This document shows positions 54,866 to 62,796 of a DNA stretch of 64,000 bases, one piece after another; position 1 is the stretch's first letter, and the number at the start of each line of letters is the position of its first letter. The stretch is from Erythrobacter insulae (GTDB lineage Bacteria > Pseudomonadota > Alphaproteobacteria > Sphingomonadales > Sphingomonadaceae). The stretch lies in the NCBI RefSeq assembly GCF_007004095.1, contig NZ_VHJK01000001.1, forward strand, positions 1,802,501-1,866,500. Direction: 5' to 3'. The position numbers were made by a program, and so were the translations under genes. The notes beneath the pieces are model-generated. The model was not told the origin of the DNA and searched no databases. It saw nothing but the letters and a program-made list of their open reading frames with translations.

Positions 54866-56161
54866 TTAGTTCACCTGGCAAGAATAAGAAAGTGTGGTTG
54901 ATTGACCGGTTGAAAGAGTTTCGAGCGAAATCCCCACACCCGAAATGTCAGCAAAAGTGTAGGATCCGGCAGGAACGCCGCTTCCGGTTAGTGTGATTGG
55001 AGTTGCTCCGTCGCACGTGATCCCTGATCCGGGAGTGTCAGACACGACTGCGCCATTGACGGGGTTGGGCCCGTTGTTGGTCACGATAACCGTGTAGGTG
55101 GTGTTCGATCCTGCGAGCACTGTGTCGGTCGCCTGATCGATTTCGCCGTTCACGCCCGGCGTATTCGTTTTCGTGATGTCGAGATCGACGTTCCCGGTTA
55201 CGGTTACCGTTGCGGTGCCTGTTTCGCAGTTCGCGGCAAAACCGACTTCGCAAATCTCGTAATCGAAAGAGTACTCACCGACAGGAGTACCTGCCGCGAC
55301 GGATACTTCGCCTGTGGCGGCATCGAAAGTGATGCCTTGCTGCAGCGTGGTTCCGCTGACGAGGCTTACATCGGTGTTGATAGGTGCAGCGGCTACGCCG
55401 TTCAGTGTATCGCCGTCATAGACGTTGAGAACATTAGTGCCGCCGGTAGTGGATGCGATCGATCCGCTATCATCGACGGTAAGAATGTTACCCTCGGCGG
55501 TTGTTATGGTCATTCCGTTCAGATCGAAATTGAACAGCGCATCGCGACCATCCTGAACATCATCATGCAGCATGGTAAAAGTGTTTGTCGGAGCTGCCAT
55601 TGTGAATGTGGCCGCTTCGTTAACAGGGTTGTCCCCGGCAGCATTGGCAATAAAGGTGCCGACGCCGCCAGCGGCGGTAAGCCTTGCGGCCTGGTTCGCG
55701 AACAGCGGCGGTGCAGCGAACGAGTGCACTTCAATCGTGCTTGAAGACCATGTGCCCGGGACAGTCATGGCCACACCGTCACGAGGGCCGGTGCCGTCCA
55801 TGTCATCAATGTCGTTAATACGGATTTCCTGCACCAGAAAACCTGATGTCACGTATGTAATTCTGATTGCTCTATCACAAGCCGCGACGCTCGAAGTGGC
55901 GTAGGATCCAATGGTACCGAGAGCATTAATTGCCGCACATGAGCCATCTCGCGGTTGCATTGTAACCGTGATGGTGCGGCCGTCGGCATCGGCGTACACT
56001 GCGGTCCATGTGTCTGGCACCGACTGGGTCGTGAAGGTTGTGGTTTGGGCGGCGGCCTCATCGGCAAAGCAAACAGAAGTAGCGCCAAGAGCCGCAGCCA
56101 TTGCTGCAGTCTTGCCTACCCTTCCAATACTGTTCCACGAAATGTGGGACATGCGTTGCAT
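54866..56161 (-). CDS. surface protein with one Ig-like repeat and a C-terminal DUF11 domain
   Basis: 431 residues from ATG 56161 (MQRMSHISWN), chosen because GGAG lies 6 nt upstream; an ATG at 56212 gives 17 more unlikely residues. Signal peptide to AAAQTT. The N-terminal 210 residues are a domain I do not recognise (DTWTAVYADADGRTITVTM, HDDVQDGRDALFNFDLNG). Then one Ig-like repeat with the Cys pair (YEICEVGFAANCE) and a DUF11 domain (VDLDITKTNTPGVNGE) ending SYSCQVN. It is the first gene of the minus-strand operon and shares its C-terminal architecture with the next gene. Confidence 0.82.
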   Translation of the reverse strand: MQRMSHISWNSIGRVGKTAAMAAALGATSVCFADEAAAQTTTFTTQSVPDTWTAVYADADGRTITVTMQPRDGSCAAINALGTIGSYATSSVAACDRAIRITYVTSGFLVQEIRINDIDDMDGTGPRDGVAMTVPGTWSSSTIEVHSFAAPPLFANQAARLTAAGGVGTFIANAAGDNPVNEAATFTMAAPTNTFTMLHDDVQDGRDALFNFDLNGMTITTAEGNILTVDDSGSIASTTGGTNVLNVYDGDTLNGVAAAPINTDVSLVSGTTLQQGITFDAATGEVSVAAGTPVGEYSFDYEICEVGFAANCETGTATVTVTGNVDLDITKTNTPGVNGEIDQATDTVLAGSNTTYTVIVTNNGPNPVNGAVVSDTPGSGITCDGATPITLTGSGVPAGSYTFADISGVGISLETLSTGQSTTLSYSCQVN

Positions 56162-57010
56162 TTCAGTCTCCGTTCGTCCTGCTTGATCCTTGATATCCAA
56201 GGACCGTGCCAAACCCGTTGATCCGCAGTTTTCTGCGGTTTTTCAGAAATCCTGGAGCACTGGTTTGCAAAACGCCTTTTGACTTTTTGCGTTCTGCGAA
56301 AAAATTCGCATTTCCGGTGCCCGACTGGGTTTCAATTTTTCCTGATACAGTGGCGCTGCGGACTGACCGTTTGGTCGGTTTCGAGGACGCCTCTGTAAAA
56401 GTACGAGCTCACTTCTTGCGCAAATTGGTTAACGAAAACTTCAAGTCGCCGACTTGTGACGCTATTTTACATGTGGCGGACGCAGGCCGCAGACAAACGA
56501 TCGGAGGGCGCAAGAACAGATTTGATCATGTCCGGGGCATAGCCCAAGCCATAGCAGGAAAAGGAAAGGCTAATCGGTCTCAAGTGACTGTAATATATGC
56601 TGATAATGTTCGTTTGGCTGCTAATCAGGCGGGTTTTCGAGAGGGGTTTTCCGCGCAAACTGGCCGAAAAATTGGCCGCAGGAGGGGGCAATCGGGGGGC
56701 ACTTTCGGGCTCAAAAGTGTGACCGCAAAATTAACCATGATGCCGGTTTTTACCGTCGATCCAATCGTTACCTTGTCACGAAATGGCGTTGGAATACGGC
56801 GGCATTAGCCAGCCAGATGGTCGCTGTGATGCGCAGTTTAGACCTCAAGCTTGAGCGTTCGAGCCAGGCGATGCAGGCTCATTATTGCTGGTCACTTGAG
56901 TTCAAGACGAATTCTCGTATCGTCTCTGGCACGCTCCGTTCGTTAAGACAGGAGCGCAGTGGCTTTGCGATTGGCTTGGCGACTTAGATATCTGGGGGGT
57001 ATCTGCATTT
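56162..57010. other. long divergent intergenic region, probable control region
   Basis: 849 bp between the divergent surface-protein operon and the CHASE2 cyclase gene. A plus-strand frame spans 56206-56808, but its residues lack protein character and it overlaps the operon's leader, so I do not call it. I see a 7-base-arm palindrome at 56362-56379, a GGCCGAAAAATTGGCC palindrome near 56660 and several TTAAC motifs. Promoters for both directions must lie here, but I cannot place them. Confidence 0.5.
56362..56379. promoter_or_regulatory. candidate operator palindrome
   Basis: ACTGACC-GTTT-GGTCGGT is an inverted repeat with one mismatch, about 200 bp upstream of the surface-protein operon start. 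Its form resembles TetR-type operators, but such a palindrome could be chance. Confidence 0.3.
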
Positions 57011-59110
57011 ATGTCTGAAACAGCCAAGCAGGCTCCGTGGGGCGTGCGCGTGTTGCACCGTGGATGGCGTAACGTACGCGAAGCCGGCACGATTCAGATC
57101 TTGGCGACAATCGTTCTGGTCGCGTTTGCTTTGTTTATTGCCCGGTTCAGCTGGACCTTGCCCGATGGCGAGTTGCCGACCCCTCTGACTAGCGAAGCCG
57201 AGCGGGCTCTGTACGATCTGCGCAGTTATTTCGCGGCGGATATTGTAGAGCAGGATGACCGTGTGGTTCTGGTCGTTTTTACCGATCAGACGCTTATCGA
57301 TGCTCGCAAACGCTCACCTTTGCCGCGCGATCTGCTGGCCGAGGCGTTGCGCAATCTGGACCAAATGAACCCGAAAGCAATCGGGATCGATATTCTCTTT
57401 GATCAACCGCAGGATGAAGACCCCGAATTGATCGAGACGCTTCGCGGTATGAATACGCCGGTAGCGGTCGGTTATGCGTCCGTCGCGACGAACGAGGCCG
57501 ACATTACGTATGAGCAGCAGCTTTATCTTGAAGAGTTTATCGCAGCGCTGGACGGCAGCGATGCAAAACCGGCCAGCATCCGATTGGACAATACATTCGG
57601 CGCGACCAGAGTTTGGCCCAGCATCGAGGCGGATCTTCCGCCGCTGTTGGGCCGGGCTATGCTCGAAGATGCTGGCGGGCCAGTTGATCTGTTCAAAGGG
57701 TACGAGGGATCAATCGAATATCGCCGCAGCCTTTTTGAAGAGCAATCCGCTGATGAATTGACCAAAAGTGACGAGAATACTTCTCAGCCACTCTTCCAGT
57801 CGCTCGACATCGCAGCATTCGTCGACCTGGATCCTGAAGTTATCCCGTTCTTCGCCGAAGCGATTGAGGGCAAATATATCCTGATCGGCGGGGATATTGT
57901 CGATTATGACCGGGTCGAGACATCGTTCACATCGGTAACAGGCAATGTCCCTGCGGGGATCGCGGTCCATGCGGAAATGATCTCTCAAATGCTGGATGGG
58001 CGGGTGATGCCGCAGATATCTCCGGCTGTGCTTTGGATCATGGCGTGTATTGTGGTGTTAAGCGCGGTTCTCACCGCCTTGCTTGAATGGCCTGCACGCC
58101 GTCTTGTCCCGCTGTTGTTGTTAATGGCCGCGCTTTTCGTTGGCATTCCGGTTCTGCTGCATGTTCGCGGTGTCGATACATACGGGCTTCCCGCGGTCGG
58201 GTGGCTGGTCGGCTGGATTATCGCCTTTACCGCGGTAACGGCAGCCGCGCGATCCGTAGGCCGCAAGCAGCGAAATTTCGCCACAGGCGCCCTCGGGAAA
58301 TATATTCCAAAAGACATTGCCCAACAGATTATCGACAAACCCGAGCTGTTATCGCTGGGCGGAGAAAAACGAGAGATCTACGTGATGTTCTCCGATCTGG
58401 AAGGCTTTACCAAGATGAGCCATGCGATAGAACCTGAGATGGTTGCAAAACTGCTCAACCGTTATCTTGAAATGCTCAGCCAGGTCGTGCTCGACCATGG
58501 CGGTGTCATTGATAAATTTGTCGGCGATGCAGTTGTGGCGTTCTGGGGCGCGCCAATTGCGCGAGACAATGATGGAGAGCGCGCTGCAAAGGCCGGCTAT
58601 GCGATTTGGCAGGCAGGAGAGGCCTTTCGCCAAGAAGTCGCCGCGATGGACGAAAGCCTTCCGAAAATCGGCAAGACACGTGTCGGTTTGCATTTTGGCG
58701 AAGCGGTGATCGGTAATTTCGGCGGAGAAACCCGAATTCAATATACTGCGCTGGGCGACAGTATGAACACCGCCGCCCGGCTGGAGGCCGCCAACAAGGC
58801 GCTGCAATCGTCTGTCATGGCAAGCCGCGAATTTGCCGAGCGGTCCGGGCTGGATTGGTGGCGGGCCATGGGCAGTGTGCGCCTGCGCGGAAGAGCCAGA
58901 CCGGTTGATATATTTGAGCCCGTGCCTGGGTTCCCGTCCGAAGACAGGGAAAAATTGGCGAAATCTTCCAATCTTGCAGCAACCGATCCTGCTATGGCTG
59001 TGCAATTGGCAGTGGAGGTGCTCACTGGCCACCCGCAGGATTTGGCGCTATTGAATCTTATCAATCGCTTGGACAATTTGGATGAGGGGGGAACGTATGT
59101 TCTCGGCTAA
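57011..59110 (+). CDS. CHASE2-domain class III adenylate/guanylate cyclase
   Basis: 699 residues. An N-terminal membrane helix (about 35-50) and a periplasmic CHASE2 domain (VVLVVFTDQTLIDARKRSPLP, NPKAIGIDILFDQPQDEDPE, YILIGGDIVDYDRVETSF) are followed by three helices (about 345-415). The cyclase domain then shows both metal Asp residues (MFSDLEGFTKMSH and DKFVGDAVVAFWGAP) and the TALGDSMNTAARLE motif. It should make cAMP (or cGMP) on receiving a periplasmic signal. It is divergent from the surface-protein operon and overlaps the next, FecR-like gene by 14 bases. Confidence 0.94.
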   Translation: MSETAKQAPWGVRVLHRGWRNVREAGTIQILATIVLVAFALFIARFSWTLPDGELPTPLTSEAERALYDLRSYFAADIVEQDDRVVLVVFTDQTLIDARKRSPLPRDLLAEALRNLDQMNPKAIGIDILFDQPQDEDPELIETLRGMNTPVAVGYASVATNEADITYEQQLYLEEFIAALDGSDAKPASIRLDNTFGATRVWPSIEADLPPLLGRAMLEDAGGPVDLFKGYEGSIEYRRSLFEEQSADELTKSDENTSQPLFQSLDIAAFVDLDPEVIPFFAEAIEGKYILIGGDIVDYDRVETSFTSVTGNVPAGIAVHAEMISQMLDGRVMPQISPAVLWIMACIVVLSAVLTALLEWPARRLVPLLLLMAALFVGIPVLLHVRGVDTYGLPAVGWLVGWIIAFTAVTAAARSVGRKQRNFATGALGKYIPKDIAQQIIDKPELLSLGGEKREIYVMFSDLEGFTKMSHAIEPEMVAKLLNRYLEMLSQVVLDHGGVIDKFVGDAVVAFWGAPIARDNDGERAAKAGYAIWQAGEAFRQEVAAMDESLPKIGKTRVGLHFGEAVIGNFGGETRIQYTALGDSMNTAARLEAANKALQSSVMASREFAERSGLDWWRAMGSVRLRGRARPVDIFEPVPGFPSEDREKLAKSSNLAATDPAMAVQLAVEVLTGHPQDLALLNLINRLDNLDEGGTYVLG

Positions 59111-59825
59111 AGTGAAGACACGGATTGCAGGACTGGCTTTGGCCGCTGCAATATTTGCTGCTCCCGCAGCCGCCATGGCAGGCGTAGTGGTGAAATCAAC
59201 GGGGCCTTCTTCCGCGAAGTATCCAGTCGGCGCGAAAGTTGCCGATACCGCCACCATCACCCTGAAAGCGGGCGACAGCATCACAGTGCTGACTTCACGC
59301 GGAACCAAGGTGATGAAAGGCGCGGGCTCTTTTAAAGTCGGTGAACGTCCCAAAGCGACGCGCGCACGTTTTTCTGCACTCACACGCAAACGTGCAGCCA
59401 ACCGGGTCCGCACAGGAGCCGTCCGTGGCAGCAATGATGCTTCTGTCACGCCAACCAATCCCAACCTCTGGTATGTCGATGTGACGCAGGGCGGAACAAT
59501 CTGCCTCAACGATTTGGGCGCAGTCCGGTTCTGGCGACCCGACAGCACAGCCATTGCGACATACAAAATCAGCAATGATGACGGATCAGCCGACATCACC
59601 TTTGATGCCAAAGACAGCGTTACACCGCTTGATCCGGTGCTGATGTCGATAACGCCCGGTGGCACATATTCGATTTCCAGTCTGGCAGAAGGCGGAACGA
59701 GCGCCGAAGTCACCTTTGCATTTATCGAAGGCGACTATGGCCGCGCCGATCAGTTGGCCGAAGCCTTGATCGCTGCCGGTTGCAACACCCAGCTTTCTCA
59801 GCTTGCGGATCGACTGGCCGAATAG
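59097..59825 (+). CDS. secreted FecR-like protein paired with CHASE2 cyclase
   Basis: 242 residues from ATG 59097, just after GAGGGGGGAA. Signal peptide to AMAG. The section TITLKAGDSITVLTSRGTK followed by MKGAGSFKV resembles the first half of a FecR-type motif (gained charge, then gloss of a surface strand). A very basic linker follows (ARFSALTRKRAANRVRTG). The C-terminal half (LWYVDVTQGGTICLNDLGAV) has two Cys and a beta-rich look. Such proteins commonly accompany CHASE2 cyclases and may be their periplasmic partner. The overlap with the cyclase gene indicates coupling. Confidence 0.7.
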   Translation: MFSAKVKTRIAGLALAAAIFAAPAAAMAGVVVKSTGPSSAKYPVGAKVADTATITLKAGDSITVLTSRGTKVMKGAGSFKVGERPKATRARFSALTRKRAANRVRTGAVRGSNDASVTPTNPNLWYVDVTQGGTICLNDLGAVRFWRPDSTAIATYKISNDDGSADITFDAKDSVTPLDPVLMSITPGGTYSISSLAEGGTSAEVTFAFIEGDYGRADQLAEALIAAGCNTQLSQLADRLAE

Positions 59826-59869
59826 ACCGCTTAACGGCTTGCGTCGCCGCGACCAAAGACCGCGAACTG

Positions 59870-60313
59870 TTAATATTCGTGCTGGCCGGTCACGACCTGA
59901 TCGCCAACCTTTAGCCACGCATGAAAGGCCATGCCTGTGCCGGGATCCTTGCGGGAACCGATGAGAATGTTCGATGGAATTCCGCGCCGTTTCAATATCC
60001 AGCGGCCTGTTATTGCCTGTGGGAAGCAGACGGCTTCGAATTTTTGTTTGCGCGCCAATCGTTTTATCATTCGGCCGATGTCTGACGCTTGCTTTATCTG
60101 TTTGGCGGAAAGGCGTTGCTGATCGCTATGTGATTGACTGTCTATTGGTCCAAGCAAACGCTTCCACCATCGGAATGGGACAAGCTTGATCAAAACGCGC
60201 GCGAACATCAGGCCGAGGATAATTTCGGCGCGTAATATCATCGTCTTCAAGGATCGAATTGGGCTCATGATGTTATGAGTGTAGTATTGCGCAGCCATAC
60301 GCCAACCTGCCAA
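59870..60313 (-). CDS. orphan lasso-peptide B2-type cysteine protease (transglutaminase-like)
   Basis: Up to 147 residues (MSPIRSLKTM at 60268 is another possible start). After an N-terminal hydrophobic part comes the Transglut_core3 fold of lasso peptide B2/McjB leader peptidases: AVCFPQAITGRWILKRRGI holds the Cys, GTGMAFHAWLKVGDQVV the His and Asp. B2 proteins cut the leader from lasso precursors, normally with a B1 (RRE) protein, an asparagine-synthetase-like C protein and a short precursor. None of these are visible here. It follows the CHASE2-EAL gene by 31 bp on the same strand, so it may have another, signalling-linked, proteolytic role. Confidence 0.75.
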   Translation of the reverse strand: MAGWRMAAQYYTHNIMSPIRSLKTMILRAEIILGLMFARVLIKLVPFRWWKRLLGPIDSQSHSDQQRLSAKQIKQASDIGRMIKRLARKQKFEAVCFPQAITGRWILKRRGIPSNILIGSRKDPGTGMAFHAWLKVGDQVVTGQHEY

Positions 60314-60344
60314 GGCTTTTTTGATCCGGGCTACTCTGCGCCGG

Positions 60345-62702
60345 TTATGCTGCGTCGGTTATGTTGCGCTGACCAGAAGCCAGCTTGGTAAATTCGTCCC
60401 ACAGCATCGGTTTTCCGATATGCCAGCCTTGCGCATAATCGCATCCCATTTCGCGCAAAGCATTCAAGGTTGCCTCATCCTCCACCCCTTCGGCGACGAC
60501 ATCGTATTGGAGGGCTTTGGCGAGCTCAAGCGTCGACTGGACCATAATTCGATCCTTGCGATCCACGATCAGACTGCGGATGAAGCTCTGGTCGAGCTTT
60601 AGTTCTTGTGCTGGGAAATCCTGCAAATAGTTGAGCGTTGCCTGCCCCGTTCCGTAATCGTCGATTGATATACGAGCGCCGGCGGCCTGCAATCGCTCGA
60701 CCGCTTGACGGGCCTTGATCGAGTCAACCAGAGGCGCGCTTTCCGTAATCTCTAGCGTGATCCCGCCTTCAGACGTTTGATCCAGCGTTTCGATGACAGT
60801 GGTCGCAAAGTCTAGGAAACTATCGTCACTCAAAAGTTGAGCGGAGATATTCACAGCGACGCTTGGGTAAAAACCGGCCTCACGCGAGGTTTCAAGATCG
60901 CCAATCGCCTGCATCAGCACAAAACGCGTTAACTCATCGATCCTGCCTCGTGCTTCAAGGATCGGAATAAATTCAGCTGGCGAAATATGGCCTAGCTTGG
61001 TGCTAAACCAACGGACGAGACATTCTGCGCTATCGATTGTGTTGCTTTTGATCCGTAATTTGGGCTGATACACAACCGAAATTGCGCCATCATGCAAAGC
61101 ATCTGCGAGTTCGCCCAGAATACGTTGACGGAATTGGGCTTTTTCATGCACGTCTTCGGTGTTGGACGACCAGACAAGTCCGCGTTTGCGCGCATCAGCG
61201 GATGCAAAAATTGCCCCGTCGATTGAGGATTGGGTGTGCCCAAAATTCGCGTTGATGCGAAAGCGTTCATTGTCGATTTCAATCGGAGCCGTGAACAAGG
61301 CGCGAGCTCCAGCGAACAGGCTTTCCGGATCGGTGCTTTCCTGCGCTTCGATTAGCCATCCGAAAAGGCCGCTATCCAATCGGTAAACTGTATTATGCCC
61401 GGCAAGCAGGCCAAGTCTGTTAACAATCTGACCATCAAGCGCGGCCAGTCTGTCTTTTTCAACCACCGACATCACATCAATAAAATCTGCCATGCGAGCG
61501 ACTACGATCACAGCATCGGATTTACGCTTGAGAGCTTTATCCATAGCGGCGCGATTGGCGAGGCCGGACGCGATATCCGTCATTCGCTCCGCTTTCAGAT
61601 CCGCTGCCGCATTCAGGCTGCGCTCTAATCCGACAAACCCGGAAAGAAACAAGATGGGACCAGCAATGGGAAGATAGATCCAGGATGCCTGATCGAAAGC
61701 CATGGCGACTGCGGTCAATGACAGGCCCACCGCAAGAGTAATTCCGATCGGTTTAAACTGAAACCGAGAGGATTTCTTGTTGGCATAGAGCGCTATCGCT
61801 AAAATTGGAATCAACACAAGAAGCATTAACGCGGAGGGTACTTCGCCGCGCACACGGTCTTGAAGCAGGGTCTCGGCTGCTTGAGCCTGGATCACGACGC
61901 CGGGTTGAACTCCGAACAGCGCGGTCGGATACCGATCGCCAAGCTCGATGGCGGTTGCGCCGAATACAAAGCGTTTACCCGCCACATTACGGCGTGCGAC
62001 GCGTCTTTCGATCAGATCGACGAAAGATATGCGCGGAATGGTCGAAACGTCGATGGCTTGATCAACGCGGAATGAAACACCGACTTCGCCGCCTTGTTTG
62101 GCGAGCATGTTGGGCAGCGATGGCCGCGCCGTTCCATTGGTTGTCACCCCGTTCGGATAAAAGGTGATCTTCCCATCGGCGCTCGGGAAAACATTGACCG
62201 AAGCCAGAAAGGTATTTTCCTGCAATTCCGGGATGGGAAGGGCTTCGGAAACCATTTCTCCATCAGCTGTTTGGTTCAACTGGCGGAAAGTCGGCAGAAT
62301 AACAGGTTGGCCGATATTGTTTATGGCCTGAGCAAGCAGACGATCATCTTGCGGATTGGAGCTGGACGAAAAATCGACATCGAACGCGATTTGTTCGGCG
62401 CCAAGACGGTCGAGCTCTTTGATGGCGTCGGCATAATGCCGCCTTGGCCATGGCCATTTTTCCAATTCGAGAAGTGATCGCCCGTCGATTTCAACAATTG
62501 CAATCTGCCCGGAAGCAGGCGTCATCCGCAGCTGGTCCCGGCTATCGCGGATCGCATTTTCGACCCCGCTTGCAAAGCCTGAAACGGTGATGATCATGCT
62601 GATCACAGCGGCAATCGCAAAAGCGATGCCGCTGATACGCGTGCCGGCTTTCTGATGCTTTGATTGCGTGCCCAAAACCGGCATCCTCCAAGATTTCCGC
62701 AA
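60345..62702 (-). CDS. CHASE2 receptor with degenerate GGDEF and an EAL phosphodiesterase domain
   Basis: 785 residues. N-terminal membrane helix, periplasmic CHASE2 (IAIVEIDGRSLLELEKWPWPRR, AEQIAFDVDFSSSSNPQDD, RFVFGATAIELGDRYPT), then three helices (about 290-355). A GGDEF-like region without the GGDEF signature follows (DIASGLANRAAMDKAL, YRLDSGLFGWL). The EAL domain keeps most catalytic groups: ECLVRW, NISAQLL, LEITES, SIDDYGTGQATL, LKLDQSFI, VAEGVED and QGWHIGKP. It should hydrolyse c-di-GMP. It is the third CHASE2 receptor in the window. Confidence 0.93.
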   Translation of the reverse strand: MRKSWRMPVLGTQSKHQKAGTRISGIAFAIAAVISMIITVSGFASGVENAIRDSRDQLRMTPASGQIAIVEIDGRSLLELEKWPWPRRHYADAIKELDRLGAEQIAFDVDFSSSSNPQDDRLLAQAINNIGQPVILPTFRQLNQTADGEMVSEALPIPELQENTFLASVNVFPSADGKITFYPNGVTTNGTARPSLPNMLAKQGGEVGVSFRVDQAIDVSTIPRISFVDLIERRVARRNVAGKRFVFGATAIELGDRYPTALFGVQPGVVIQAQAAETLLQDRVRGEVPSALMLLVLIPILAIALYANKKSSRFQFKPIGITLAVGLSLTAVAMAFDQASWIYLPIAGPILFLSGFVGLERSLNAAADLKAERMTDIASGLANRAAMDKALKRKSDAVIVVARMADFIDVMSVVEKDRLAALDGQIVNRLGLLAGHNTVYRLDSGLFGWLIEAQESTDPESLFAGARALFTAPIEIDNERFRINANFGHTQSSIDGAIFASADARKRGLVWSSNTEDVHEKAQFRQRILGELADALHDGAISVVYQPKLRIKSNTIDSAECLVRWFSTKLGHISPAEFIPILEARGRIDELTRFVLMQAIGDLETSREAGFYPSVAVNISAQLLSDDSFLDFATTVIETLDQTSEGGITLEITESAPLVDSIKARQAVERLQAAGARISIDDYGTGQATLNYLQDFPAQELKLDQSFIRSLIVDRKDRIMVQSTLELAKALQYDVVAEGVEDEATLNALREMGCDYAQGWHIGKPMLWDEFTKLASGQRNITDAA

Positions 62703-62796
62703 ATGGTGTGCGGGTCGAAGGTTGCTTATGCAGTAAAAGTGTTACTGGCTGGTTTGCGCGCTGGCCGAGCTGCGCATCGGCATCATGTTCGTGTGC

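Noticed and set aside
56428..56445. CtrA box (TTAA-N7-TTAAC) near GTTAACGAAAACTTCA
   Set aside because: One half-site deviates (TGAA) and the distance to either start is large; too weak to report as a feature.
56206..56808. 200-codon plus-strand open frame in the large intergenic region
   Set aside because: Residue pattern lacks hydrophobic periodicity and known motifs, it has no ribosome site, and it overlaps the leader of the divergent operon; the open frame is likely due to chance.
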